Assembly (NCBI RefSeq): GCF_018437505.1
Contig: NZ_CP072467.1
Span: 2,852,001 to 2,916,000 of the forward strand
DNA: 64,000 nucleotides
Direction of reading: 5' to 3'
Source: Spiractinospora alimapuensis
GTDB lineage: Bacteria > Actinomycetota > Actinomycetes > Streptosporangiales > Streptosporangiaceae
Shown here: positions 35,171-44,238 of the stretch, one piece after another
How the letters are laid out: every line of letters begins with the position of its first letter
Position numbering within the stretch: position 1 is the stretch's first letter
The notes under the pieces: model-generated
Database searches by the model: none
The model's input: only the letters and a program-made list of their open reading frames with translations
Told to the model about the DNA's origin: nothing
Program-made: the position numbers and the translations under genes

Positions 35171-36667
35171 ATGCGAGATTTCGTGCGTGGTGCGGTCCTG
35201 GCGTTCTCCGTCGCGGCGGTCACCGCGACCGCCGGGACACCGGTGGCCGTCGGTGACGAGGAACCGTCGGCGACGGTCGAGGAGTTCCTGGCCGAGGCGG
35301 TCACCGGGGACACACCGGGGATCGCCGTCGCGGTCGTTCGCGGGGACGAGATCGTCGACGTCTCCGCGGCGGGCACCGCCGGGAGCGGACGGGACCTCAC
35401 CCCCGACACACCGATGCGGATCGACTCCCTGTCCAAGTCGTTCACCGCCACCGCGGTCATGCAGCTGGTCGAGTCGGGAGACGTTGAGCTCGACCGCCCG
35501 GCTCGGGACTATCTGCCGGAGTTCGAGGTCCACGACCCGCGCGGCGCGGACATCACGGTGCGCCACCTGTTGAGCCAGACCTCCGGGATGAGCGACGCGA
35601 CCGCCCCACCCCAGTACCGTGCGGACGCTCGGACGCTGGAGGAGGCCGTGGAGAGGCTGGAATCCGCGAGCCTGGCCTCGGAACCGGGCACCGAGTTCGA
35701 GTATCACAATCCCAACTACCACGTGCTGGCACGCCTCGTGGAGGTGGTCGCCGACCAGGACTTCGACGCCTACCTCGAGGACAACGTCTTCGAACCGGTG
35801 GGCATGGACTCCACCCGGCACGTGGCCACACCGGCGGTCGAGGTTCCGGGGCTGGCGCGGCCGCACACGGTCGCGTTCGGCCACGGCATCCCCCATGACG
35901 AACCGGAGTACTTCTTCGGCGGCTCCGGCGGAGTCGTGTCCACGGCTCGGGACATGGCGAACTGGCTGTGGACGCAGAACAACGGCGGACGCACCCGCAC
36001 CGGCGATCGCGTCCTCTCCCAGGAGTCCCTCGCCGAGACCCACCGACCGCAGACCCCGGACGGCCCCGCGGCCGACTACGGCTTCGGTTGGTACCACGCG
36101 GAGTCCGCGGAGGGACCACCCGTACGGACCTCACACTCCGGAGCCGGCAGCGGATTCAACTCCTACCAGGGCCTCTTCCCCGAGTCCGACTACGCGATCG
36201 CCGTCCTCACCAACCACGGCCCCGAACTGATGGCGGTCCAGGCGAGCGTGCAAGCACAGAACCTGCTCGCCGAACTGGATCCCACCATCCCACCCCTGTC
36301 GCAACCTGGCGGAACGCTCGGAACCGACATGGTTCTCGGTGCGGCGACGCTGGTCACGCTCACCGGAGTCGCCCTCGGTCTCCTCCGTGCCCGACGGTGG
36401 GCCGCGCGTCGTCGCGGGAGGTCGGGAGTGGTCACCGTGCTGCGACTGCTTCCCCTCGGAGTCGTCGCCGTGTTCGTGTCCCTCGTTCCGGTGCTCCAGC
36501 TCCTCGTCCTCGGCCGCACGGCGAACTGGTCCGTGCTCACCTCGGTCCTCCCGGTCGGGGTGACCTGGTTGCTCACCCTCGGCGTCGGGTGCGTCGCGGT
36601 ACTCGTCACGCGGAGCCTCCTGCTGCTGGCGCCCCGCCCGCGGGGACTCCGGTCGCCGACGCCGTAG
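35171..36667 (+). CDS. Membrane serine hydrolase (beta-lactamase/DD-peptidase fold)
   Basis: 498 residues. A signal-peptide-like start is followed by a hydrolase domain with SLSK (Ser-x-x-Lys), a YHN motif (Tyr-x-Asn) and HSGAGSG in place of the KTG motif. Three or four hydrophobic segments close the protein. It shares the phrase FTATAVMQLVESGD and overall layout with the hydrolase at 29660-31675, so the two are paralogues with different anchors. A possible -10 (TACCGT, 35158-35163) ends 7 nt before the ATG, suggesting leaderless transcription. Confidence 0.9.
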   Translation: MRDFVRGAVLAFSVAAVTATAGTPVAVGDEEPSATVEEFLAEAVTGDTPGIAVAVVRGDEIVDVSAAGTAGSGRDLTPDTPMRIDSLSKSFTATAVMQLVESGDVELDRPARDYLPEFEVHDPRGADITVRHLLSQTSGMSDATAPPQYRADARTLEEAVERLESASLASEPGTEFEYHNPNYHVLARLVEVVADQDFDAYLEDNVFEPVGMDSTRHVATPAVEVPGLARPHTVAFGHGIPHDEPEYFFGGSGGVVSTARDMANWLWTQNNGGRTRTGDRVLSQESLAETHRPQTPDGPAADYGFGWYHAESAEGPPVRTSHSGAGSGFNSYQGLFPESDYAIAVLTNHGPELMAVQASVQAQNLLAELDPTIPPLSQPGGTLGTDMVLGAATLVTLTGVALGLLRARRWAARRRGRSGVVTVLRLLPLGVVAVFVSLVPVLQLLVLGRTANWSVLTSVLPVGVTWLLTLGVGCVAVLVTRSLLLLAPRPRGLRSPTP

Positions 36668-36811
36668 TGGGAGTCCGTGCGAGGCTCCGGCTTCCTTCGA
36701 CCGAGTGCGGCCATGCTCCGGATTCCCAATGATTCGGCGGCACGTGGGTAGGTTCCCCGCTGGCGCCTCGGAGCGACCGGGGCGTGTGCGTCCCCCACCG
36801 GAGGTCCCCCC

Positions 36812-37066
36812 ATGGCCCACCAGAACGAACACCGCGACCGCTCGGAGGGGAGCCCCGGTGCCGCCCTCGCCGTCGCGATCGCCACGTTCGTGTGCTGCAA
36901 CTTCCTCGGCGGTGTGCTGGGCATCGTGTTCGCCGCGATCGCCATGTCCAAGGACCCCGGGCCGGAACGCGAACGCTTCGTGAACTACGCCTGGATCGCG
37001 ATCGTGGTCGGGGTCGTGCTGTCCGCGATCGGTGCCCTCGTCATCTACAGCGGGGGTGCGTTCTAG
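36812..37066 (+). CDS. Small CD225/dispanin-like membrane protein
   Basis: 84 residues: a hydrophilic start of about 18 residues, a first membrane segment containing FVCCNFLGGVLGIVFAAIAM, a basic/acidic loop, and a second segment (WIAIVVGVVLSAIGALVIY). The paired Cys at the first segment and this topology resemble CD225/DUF4190-type proteins. Their bacterial function is unknown. GGAGG lies ahead of the ATG. It is separate from the Tm-1-like operon that begins 290 bp later. Confidence 0.75.
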   Translation: MAHQNEHRDRSEGSPGAALAVAIATFVCCNFLGGVLGIVFAAIAMSKDPGPERERFVNYAWIAIVVGVVLSAIGALVIYSGGAF

Positions 37067-37224
37067 CGCGTCCGAGCGACCACGTCGCGGCCGTCGGACG
37101 TGGGACGGGACGTGGGACCGATGCCGCGCGTCCCGGCTCCGTGGACTTTCCCGGCCGGGGCCGTGCGGGAGGCGCGGCGGCGACCGCACATTTTTGGGCC
37201 CTGTCTCAATCGTTTCTGGCTTGC

Positions 37225-37230
37225 TACGAT
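37225..37230 (+). promoter_or_regulatory. Possible extended -10 upstream of the Tm-1-like operon
   Basis: TGC followed by TACGAT is an extended -10 sequence in the only A+T-rich patch of the 290-bp gap 37067-37356. A small CTCTC/GAGAG hairpin (37318-37331) lies between it and the first gene. No convincing -35 was found. Confidence 0.35.
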
Positions 37231-37356
37231 CTGGACAACGAAATGTGAAGTCCACGATACGAAATCCCAATCGGACCCCGTGTCGCACGGCGCGACAACT
37301 GAACAGATGACTACCGTCTCTCCCGTGAGAGAGACCTGCGCCATTCAGGGAGCACG

Positions 37357-38577
37357 ATGAGTCCCCCCATCGCCCTCCTCGGCACCCTCGACACCAAAAG
37401 CGCCGAATACCGGTTCCTCTCCGGCCAGATTCGCGCCGCGGGCTGCACGCCCGTCCTCGTCGACACCGGCGTCTTCGGCTCCGGTGGGTTGACCCCCGAC
37501 GTCACCGCGGAGGAGGTCGCACAGGCGGCGGGAGCCTCCCTCGCCGATCTCCGGGCGGCGGAGGACCGGGGCGCGGCCGTCGCCACGATGGCCGACGGCG
37601 CCGCCGCCGTTCTCAGCCGCATGGCGCGGGAAGGCCGGGTCACCGCAGCCCTGGCCATGGGAGGCTCGGGCGGGACCTCCATCGCCGCCCACGCCATGCA
37701 GTCCCTGCCGGTCGGCTTCCCGAAGCTCATCCTGTCCACCGTCGCCTCCGGCGACACCCGCCCGTACGTCGGCGCACGCGACATCGCGATGATGCACTCC
37801 GTCGTGGACATCGCCGGCATCAACCGGGTCTCGGCTCCCATCCTCGCCAACGCCGCGGCGGCCGTCGCGGGCATGGCCCGCGCCCACGCGCCGGAGCTGG
37901 CCACCCACCCGCTCCTGGGCGCGACCATGTTCGGCGTCACGACGCGGAGCGTGGACGCCGCCCGCCAACGACTCGAGGCCGCCGACTACGAGGTCCTCGT
38001 GTTCCACGCCACCGGCACCGGCGGCGACTCGATGGAGGCGTTGCTCTCCGACGGGTTCCTCAGTGGCGTCCTGGACGTCACGACCACGGAACTCGCCGAC
38101 GAGCTCGTCGGCGGCGTCATGGCCGCCGGCCCGCAGCGGCTCCGCACCGCCGGACGGCTGGGCATCCCCCAGGTGGTCTCGGTCGGAGCGCTGGACATGG
38201 TGAACTTCGGCGCCGCCGACACCGTGCCGGCACAGTTCGCCGACCGGCTCCTCTACCGGCACAACCCGAACGTCACCCTCATGCGCACCACCCCCGAGGA
38301 GTGTGCGGAGCTGGGACGACGCCTCGCCGAGCGGCTGAACGCCGCCACCGGACCGACCGCCCTGTACCTTCCACTCCGTGGGGTCTCCGCGCTGTCGGTG
38401 GCCGACGCCCCCTTCCACGACCCCGCGGCCGACGCCGCCCTGTTCGCCGCACTGCGCCGGGACATCGACGCCGACCGGGTCGAGCTCGTGGCGATCGACA
38501 CCGACATCAACGACCCCGACTTCGCGGCGGCCATGACCGACCGACTCATCGCACTCACCCGGGAGACCGCACCGTGA
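37357..38577 (+). CDS. Tm-1-like ATP-binding protein (UPF0261)
   Basis: 406 residues matching the N-terminal half of the plant virus-resistance protein Tm-1. Marks are the opening [17 protein letters not shown], the glycine-rich nucleotide loop MGGSGGTS near residue 105, and [17 protein letters not shown] followed by [13 protein letters not shown]. Bacterial members are widespread, bind ATP and have no agreed reaction. The gene overlaps the TIM-barrel gene by 4 nt (GTGA), so the two Tm-1 halves are made in step. It heads a run that continues into a cupin and a branched-chain-type ABC transporter. Confidence 0.93.
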   Translation: MSPPIALLGTLDTKSAEYRFLSGQIRAAGCTPVLVDTGVFGSGGLTPDVTAEEVAQAAGASLADLRAAEDRGAAVATMADGAAAVLSRMAREGRVTAALAMGGSGGTSIAAHAMQSLPVGFPKLILSTVASGDTRPYVGARDIAMMHSVVDIAGINRVSAPILANAAAAVAGMARAHAPELATHPLLGATMFGVTTRSVDAARQRLEAADYEVLVFHATGTGGDSMEALLSDGFLSGVLDVTTTELADELVGGVMAAGPQRLRTAGRLGIPQVVSVGALDMVNFGAADTVPAQFADRLLYRHNPNVTLMRTTPEECAELGRRLAERLNAATGPTALYLPLRGVSALSVADAPFHDPAADAALFAALRRDIDADRVELVAIDTDINDPDFAAAMTDRLIALTRETAP

Positions 38578-39401
38578 ACCGCGAACAGGCACTGTCCCGC
38601 CTTCGAGCCGTCGTGAACGCCGGCGGCGCCGTCATCGGCGCCGGAGCGGGCACCGGACTGTCCGCCAAGTGCGCGGAGGCCGGTGGAGTCGACCTGATCA
38701 TCATCTACAACTCGGGCCGCTACCGAATGGCGGGGCGTGGCTCCCTGGCCGGCATGCTCCCCTACGGCGACGCCAACGCGATCGTGCTGGACATGGCGCG
38801 CGAGGTCCTGCCCGTCGTACGCGACACCCCGGTCCTGGCCGGGGTGTGCGGCACCGACCCGTTCCGCCGGATGGAGGTCTTCCTGCGCGAGGTCAAGGCA
38901 CTGGGTTTCGCGGGGGTGCAGAATTTCCCGACGGTCGGCCTCATCGACGGCGTCTTCCGCGCCAACCTCGAGGAGACCGGAATGGGTTTCGACCTCGAGG
39001 TGGACATGGTCCGCCAGGCTAGGGAGCTCGACCTCCTCACCGCCCCCTACGTCTTCACACCCGCCGAGGCCGAAAAGATGGCCGCGGCCGGCGCCGACGT
39101 GCTGGTCCCGCACATGGGCCTCACCACGTCGGGTTCGATCGGCGCCCAGACCGCCATGACTCTGGACGAGGCGACCGAGCGGGTCCAGGAGATCCGCGAC
39201 GCCGCGGTCAGGGTCTCCCCCGACCTCATCGTCCTCTGCCACGGCGGCCCCATCGCCGAACCGGCCGACGCCACCCACGTGCTCGCCCACACCCACGGCG
39301 TCAGCGGTTTCTTCGGCGCCTCCAGCATGGAACGGCTTCCCACCGAGGAGGCCATCACCGCCACCACCCGCAGGTTCAAGGAACTACGTCCGACCACCTA
39401 G
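38574..39401 (+). CDS. Phosphoenolpyruvate hydrolase-like TIM barrel (Tm-1 C-terminal half)
   Basis: 275 residues of PF09370. The opening [34 protein letters not shown] and the block [23 protein letters not shown] are diagnostic; [16 protein letters not shown] and a Gly-Gly-Pro loop close the barrel. Members are annotated as PEP hydrolases or IGPS-like, but the reaction is not settled. In plants this domain is fused to the preceding protein; here it is a separate, coupled gene. GTG start within the overlap. Confidence 0.92.
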   Translation: MNREQALSRLRAVVNAGGAVIGAGAGTGLSAKCAEAGGVDLIIIYNSGRYRMAGRGSLAGMLPYGDANAIVLDMAREVLPVVRDTPVLAGVCGTDPFRRMEVFLREVKALGFAGVQNFPTVGLIDGVFRANLEETGMGFDLEVDMVRQARELDLLTAPYVFTPAEAEKMAAAGADVLVPHMGLTTSGSIGAQTAMTLDEATERVQEIRDAAVRVSPDLIVLCHGGPIAEPADATHVLAHTHGVSGFFGASSMERLPTEEAITATTRRFKELRPTT

Positions 39402-39444
39402 TCACCGTGGTTCGCGGTGCCCGTCGCGGCCCCGCACAACCAAC

Positions 39445-39462
39445 GGTGGGAGCCCTCCCACC
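39445..39462 (+). terminator. Hairpin between TIM-barrel and cupin genes
   Basis: GGTGGGA and TCCCACC form a perfect 7-bp stem with a 4-base loop, 44 nt after the TIM-barrel stop. There is no T-run. It may separate a Tm-1-like unit from the cupin/transport unit or reduce read-through. The remaining 200 bp to the cupin show no gene. Confidence 0.45.
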
Positions 39463-39669
39463 GCCTCCACGACGAACGTCGCCCGCCAACACCCCGGCAA
39501 CGTCGCCGACACCGCCGAATGTGAGCGCAAACATCCACAACGCGGATGGCTCCCGGCACACACCGACATCTCCCCGCGTCCGCCCCGAAACGGCCCCAGA
39601 CGCCGCGCCACCATTCCTGTGACCAGTACGAACCAGCGACCAATACACCGAACCCACCAAGGAGAACCG

Positions 39670-40101
39670 ATGACCGAGAAACACACCGCGGTCGATCCGC
39701 ACCGCCTGCCCACGATGACCTTCGACTGGGGGTCGGTGAAGTGGTACGTCCAGCCGGACACCACTCCCGGCGCGACCCTGTCGTTCGGCGAGGTCGTCCT
39801 CAACCCGGGCAAGGGTCACGAGCGCCACAACCATCCCACCGCGGAGGAGGTGCTGTACGTCCTGTCGGGGACCGGAGATCAGATGCTGAACGACGAGGAC
39901 CCGTTTCCGGTACACGCGGGCGACGTCATCCACGTGCCGCGCGGGATGTACCACAGCACCCTCAACACCGGTTGGTCCCCGATGCGGCTCATCGCGCTGT
40001 ACAACCCGGGGGGCGCGGAGGAGCGTGCCCTCGCCGAACTGCCTGACTTCCGGGAGGTCCCCCCGGGTTCGGTTCCCGTCTTAAGACGTTCCACCGAATG
40101 A
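39670..40101 (+). CDS. Cupin-domain protein
   Basis: 143 residues holding one cupin barrel. Motif 1 is present (KGHERHNHPTAEEVLYVLSG) with two His and a Glu as metal ligands, and motif 2 (VHAGDVIHVPRGMYHSTLNTG) with the last His. Such proteins isomerise, epimerise or sense small acids and sugars. A perfect AAGGAG stands 6 nt before the ATG. It lies 9 nt before livH, so it belongs to the transporter unit and may act on the imported compound. Confidence 0.88.
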   Translation: MTEKHTAVDPHRLPTMTFDWGSVKWYVQPDTTPGATLSFGEVVLNPGKGHERHNHPTAEEVLYVLSGTGDQMLNDEDPFPVHAGDVIHVPRGMYHSTLNTGWSPMRLIALYNPGGAEERALAELPDFREVPPGSVPVLRRSTE

Positions 40102-40110
40102 GGGGGAAGC

Positions 40111-40974
40111 GTGCAGCAGTTCCTGCTCATCCTGCTCAACGGTCTGACCTCCGCCGCCCTGTTCTTTCTCGTAGCCAGCGGCCTCACCCTCATCTTCGGC
40201 ATGATGCGGGTCGTCAACCTGGCCCACGGCGGGTTCTACCTGCTCGGTGGCTACGTCGCGTTCAGCGCGGGGCGGGCGGCGGACTCCTGGGTGCTGGGTG
40301 TCGTCGCGGCCGTCGTGGCCGTGGCCGTCCTCGGTCTGGCGATGCACCAGATCCTGCTCCGCTGGTTCGAACAGCAGGACATGCGCGTCGCGCTGGTGAC
40401 GATCGGGGTGTCGCTGATCCTCGCCGACCAGCTCCTCTTCGTCTACGGTGGCCGGGCCTACGAGGTCAGCGTCCCGGACCCACTGCGCGGCCCCGTCGAC
40501 CTGGGCTTCCTTGACCTCGTCTACCCCAGGTACCGCTTCCTGCTGATGGCGCTCGCGATCGTGGTCGGCATCCTGCTGTGGCTGCTCATCACGCGCACCC
40601 GGTTCGGCATGATCGTCCGCGCGGGCGTCGACGACCGGGACATGGTCTCCGCGACCGGAATCAACGTACGCCTCGTCTTCGCCGCCGTCTTCCTCCTCGG
40701 CGCCGGCCTCGCGGGACTCGCCGGAGCCATCGGTGGTGGTGTCTTCTCCCTCGCCCCCACGACCGACGTCGAGTATCTGCTGTACGCCCTCATCGTGGTG
40801 ATCGTCGGAGGTATGGGATCCATCCCGGGTGCCGCCATCGGAGCGCTCCTGGTCGGCCTCGTCTCCCAGCTCGCCCTCGGCTACGCCCCTCCACTCGCGT
40901 CCATTCTGACCTTCGGCCTGATGATCGTGGTCCTCGCGGTCCGCCCGCAGGGCCTGATGGGGAGGCCCGCATGA
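40111..40974 (+). CDS. livH: Branched-chain-type ABC permease (LivH family)
   Basis: 287 residues with about eight TM segments. The family phrase LIFGMMRVVNLAHGGFYLLGGY lies near residue 28, and the EAA-like loop GMGSIPGAAIGALLVG lies near residue 230. LivH-type permeases import amino acids, but relatives take up urea, amides and aromatic acids. The GTG at 40111 has GGGGGAAG upstream. The stop overlaps the livM ATG. Confidence 0.93.
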   Translation: MQQFLLILLNGLTSAALFFLVASGLTLIFGMMRVVNLAHGGFYLLGGYVAFSAGRAADSWVLGVVAAVVAVAVLGLAMHQILLRWFEQQDMRVALVTIGVSLILADQLLFVYGGRAYEVSVPDPLRGPVDLGFLDLVYPRYRFLLMALAIVVGILLWLLITRTRFGMIVRAGVDDRDMVSATGINVRLVFAAVFLLGAGLAGLAGAIGGGVFSLAPTTDVEYLLYALIVVIVGGMGSIPGAAIGALLVGLVSQLALGYAPPLASILTFGLMIVVLAVRPQGLMGRPA

Positions 40975-42062
40975 CGTCTCCGATGGTGGCGGCCTCCTCG
41001 CGGCGACGCCCACGCGTGACACGCGTCGCGCTGGGAGTCGTGCTCGTGGTCGTCTTGGTGCTCTTCCCCCTGGTCGTCCCACGCCCCGACTTCTGGGTCG
41101 TGAGCATCGGCATCCGAGGACTGTGGCTGGGCATCATCGCGCTCAGCCTCACCTGGCTCGCCAAGCACACGGGCCTGCTCTCCCTGGGGCAACTGACCTT
41201 CTGGGGGGTTTCCGCCTACACCGTCGCGATCCTGGCCACCACCTACGACCTCAGCTACGCGGTCGCGATCCCCGCGGGCGTCCTCCTCGCCACCGCGGTG
41301 GGCGCGCTCGTGGGAATGGTGGCCGTACGCACCCAGGGCGTGTACTTCCTGATGGTCACGCTCGCCGTCTCACAGCTCGCGTACTTCCTCGTCCTCAACG
41401 CCGCCGACCTGACCCGGGGACACGTCGGCATCAGCGTCCCCCGCCCGGAGTTCCTCGGCCTCTCCCTGGACGACCGCAACGTCTTCTACTACCTGTCCCT
41501 CCTGGTCGCCGGACTGCTGTTCGTGACCTGCTGGTACCTCAGCCGCACTCCGTTCGGCCTGGCGCTGCAGGGGATCCGGGACAGCCCGGACCGGATGCGG
41601 GCCCTCGGGTACAACGTCTACCTGCACCGGGTCGCCGCGTTCACCGTCTCCTCCGGCATCGCCGCAGTGTCCGGTGTTCTCGCCCTGTTCTACAACGGCC
41701 GCGTCACCCCCGGCGGTATCGACCTGATGCGCTCAATCGAGGTCCTCATCGTCTCGGTCCTCGGTGGGATCGGCGCGCTCGCCGGATCCTTCCTCGGCTC
41801 CTTCAGCCTGACCACGCTGCAGAACTTCGCCCAGGAGGACTTCATCGACCTGCGCCGGATGACCCTCACCGGCCTGGTGTTCCTGCTGGTGCTGTTGTTC
41901 TTCCGTGGCGGCATCGTCGACCTGCCCCGACAACTCCGCGTCTACGCCCGATCGGCGCTCCGACTCCCCGACCGGGTGCGGGGCCGGCACCGCGTCGGCT
42001 CCGCACCTCCCACTCCCCCCATCGCGACCGAACCCCGCGACGATCCGAAAGGCTCACCATGA
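40971..42062 (+). CDS. livM: Branched-chain-type ABC permease (LivM family)
   Basis: 363 residues, about nine TM segments, with the family segment SLGQLTFWGVSAYTVAIL near residue 70 and the loop GLALQGIRDSPDRMRALGYNVYLHRVAAFTVSSGIA mid-protein. GGIGALAGSFLGS forms the EAA-like contact with the ATPase. It pairs with LivH in the membrane. A hydrophilic C-terminal tail of about 35 residues is longer than usual. The ATG overlaps livH and the stop overlaps livK, both by 4 nt. Confidence 0.93.
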   Translation: MTSPMVAASSRRRPRVTRVALGVVLVVVLVLFPLVVPRPDFWVVSIGIRGLWLGIIALSLTWLAKHTGLLSLGQLTFWGVSAYTVAILATTYDLSYAVAIPAGVLLATAVGALVGMVAVRTQGVYFLMVTLAVSQLAYFLVLNAADLTRGHVGISVPRPEFLGLSLDDRNVFYYLSLLVAGLLFVTCWYLSRTPFGLALQGIRDSPDRMRALGYNVYLHRVAAFTVSSGIAAVSGVLALFYNGRVTPGGIDLMRSIEVLIVSVLGGIGALAGSFLGSFSLTTLQNFAQEDFIDLRRMTLTGLVFLLVLLFFRGGIVDLPRQLRVYARSALRLPDRVRGRHRVGSAPPTPPIATEPRDDPKGSP

Positions 42063-43363
42063 CCCTCCCCCCTCGCTTCCCGCCACTCTTCGGACGCCTC
42101 CCCACCCTGGCCGCCCCCCTGGCACTGGTCCTCGTCCTCACCGCCTGTGGCCAGTCCGACAGCGACGGCGACGGCGACGACCCGAACCTCGACGGCGGCG
42201 CCGCCGAGGAAGCCGACGGTGACGAGCTCGTCATCGGACGCATCAGCGCTCTGGAGGGCGCCTTCGCCGACGGTGCCGAGGACGGTGAACGCGGCGTGGA
42301 GATGGTTCTCGACGAGTACGACCACCAGGTCGCCGGCCGGCCGATCCGCACCATCGTGGAGAGTTCGGACACGACCCCGGAGACGGCGGTGGATCGGGCC
42401 CGCAAACTCGTGGAACAGGACGGCGTGGACATCATCCACGGCCCGCTTTCGGGTTCCGAAGGGGTCGCCCTGGCCGACTACGCGACGTCGGTACCGGACG
42501 TGACCTTCGTCGACGCCGCGTCCGGGAGCGCCGAGACCACCCTGGAGGACCCGGCCGACAACTACTTCCGTTGGCACTCCGAGGGCGCGATGTGGGCCGC
42601 TCCCATGGGGCCCTACGCGGTCGAGGAGCTCGGCTACGAACGTGTGGCGACACTCGCCGAGGACTACGCCTTTCCCCACTCCCAGATCGGTGGGTTCCTG
42701 GACGGCTTCTGCGGTGCCGGCGGGGAGGTCGCCGAGACGTTCTGGGTGCCCCTCGGGGAGAGCGACTACAGCTCGATCATCGCCCAGATCCCGGAGGACA
42801 TCGACGCGATCTACGTCTCCGTGGGCGGCTCCGACGCCGTCGACTTCATGGGGCAGGCGATCGACTTCGGTGTGGACGTCCCCATCATCGGCGGCTCGAT
42901 CCTCGTCGACGAGACCGTGCTGGGCGCGGAGGGCGAGATCCGGGACGCCGCCCTGGGCACCGTCGCCTCCGGAAGTATCCCGACGGCCGACGCCGACATC
43001 CCGGAGTGGCAGGACTTCGTCTCCGGGTACCAGGAGATGCACCCGGACGGTTTCGACGTGCCGTCCAACTTCGCGCTGCTGTACTACAACAGCTTCAAGT
43101 CGTTGCTGCTGAGCCTGGAGGAGGTCGACGGCGAGGTCGAGGAGGACGGCGGTGAGGCGCTCCGCGCCGCGATGACCGACCTGGAGTGGGACTCCCCCAT
43201 CGGTCCCCTGGCGTTGAACGAGAACCGACAGGCCGCCAGCGACGTGTTCATCTACGAGATCGTGGAGGACGACGACGGTGGCCTGACCACCACGCAGCGG
43301 CACACGGCCGAAGGGGTGGAGCAGGGGGACGCCGTATGGGAGCGGCTCGATGACTGCCCCTGA
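42059..43363 (+). CDS. livK: Branched-chain-type substrate-binding lipoprotein (LivK family)
   Basis: 434 residues. The signal peptide ends in the lipobox LTAC, and an acidic linker (many Asp/Gly/Glu) follows. The type-I periplasmic-binding fold begins at LVIGRISALEGAFADGAEDGERGVEMVLDEY. The strands and the PTAVDRARKLVEQDGVDIIHGPLSG-like block are normal for the family. It captures the substrate outside the cell. The strongly acidic composition may reflect a salt-tolerant host. Substrate unknown. Confidence 0.9.
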   Translation: MTLPPRFPPLFGRLPTLAAPLALVLVLTACGQSDSDGDGDDPNLDGGAAEEADGDELVIGRISALEGAFADGAEDGERGVEMVLDEYDHQVAGRPIRTIVESSDTTPETAVDRARKLVEQDGVDIIHGPLSGSEGVALADYATSVPDVTFVDAASGSAETTLEDPADNYFRWHSEGAMWAAPMGPYAVEELGYERVATLAEDYAFPHSQIGGFLDGFCGAGGEVAETFWVPLGESDYSSIIAQIPEDIDAIYVSVGGSDAVDFMGQAIDFGVDVPIIGGSILVDETVLGAEGEIRDAALGTVASGSIPTADADIPEWQDFVSGYQEMHPDGFDVPSNFALLYYNSFKSLLLSLEEVDGEVEEDGGEALRAAMTDLEWDSPIGPLALNENRQAASDVFIYEIVEDDDGGLTTTQRHTAEGVEQGDAVWERLDDCP

Positions 43364-44207
43364 CCGCCCCGCCCCACGACCCACCGGGCCCCGCCGCGAG
43401 TCCGACGCCGGTGTCGGCTCGGAGGTGGCGTTGCGCGTCCGCGGCCTGGGGAAGCGCTTCGGCGGGGTGCACGCCGTGGCGGGGATCGACCTCGACGTGA
43501 CCCGTGGCGAACGCGTCTCCGTCATCGGGCCGAACGGGGCGGGCAAGTCCACTCTGTTCAACCTGGTCGCCGGCGAGGTGCGTCCCAGCGCCGGGCGGGT
43601 GGAGATGTTCGGTGAGGACGTGACCGGGCACAGCGTGCAGGCGCGCGCCCGGCGCGGCCTCGCCCGCACCTTCCAGACGTCCCGCCTGTTCGCGGGCCTC
43701 ACCGTCAGCGACAACCTCTATCTCGCGCTCTCCGGCCGACCGGGCGGCGTCGGACGCCTGCGGGCCTCGGATCGCGACACGGCTCGCCGCCGCCGGGCCA
43801 CCCGACTCGCCGACGACGCGGGGCTGGTCGAAGCCCTGCACACCGTCGTGGGCGAGCTGTCCCACGGTGAGCAGCGGCAACTGGAGCTGGCGATGGCGCT
43901 GGCGACGGACCCCTCACTCCTCATGCTCGACGAACCAGCCGCTGGTCTCTCCCCCACCGAACGCCGCACCCTCACCTCCACCCTGCGGCGGTTGAGCCCA
44001 CGGGTGACGCTGCTCCTGATCGAACACGACATGGACATCGCGCTGGTCATCGGAGACCGCGTCGTCGTCCTGGCCGACGGCGAACCGCTGCTGGAGGGCA
44101 CGGCGGACGAGGTCCGCTCCAGCGAGACCGTCCGTCGCGTCTATCTGGGCGCGGGCAGCGTCACCGCCGCGGACACGCCCGTCCCCCCGACCGACCCCAA
44201 CGACTGA
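43350..44207 (+). CDS. livG: Branched-chain-type ABC ATPase (LivG family)
   Basis: 285 residues. Walker A is GPNGAGKSTLFNLVAG, the signature LSHGEQRQLELAMAL, Walker B LLMLDEPAAGLSP and the H-loop LIEHDMD. The phrase RTFQTSRLFAGLTV is typical of LivG rather than LivF. The start overlaps livK by 14 nt. In most operons livF follows directly; here a 4.2-kb gene for a secreted protein is inserted between livG and livF. Confidence 0.93.
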   Translation: MTAPDRPAPRPTGPRRESDAGVGSEVALRVRGLGKRFGGVHAVAGIDLDVTRGERVSVIGPNGAGKSTLFNLVAGEVRPSAGRVEMFGEDVTGHSVQARARRGLARTFQTSRLFAGLTVSDNLYLALSGRPGGVGRLRASDRDTARRRRATRLADDAGLVEALHTVVGELSHGEQRQLELAMALATDPSLLMLDEPAAGLSPTERRTLTSTLRRLSPRVTLLLIEHDMDIALVIGDRVVVLADGEPLLEGTADEVRSSETVRRVYLGAGSVTAADTPVPPTDPND

Positions 44208-44238
44208 GCGACCCACCGGACTCTGAAGGAGGAGTCAG

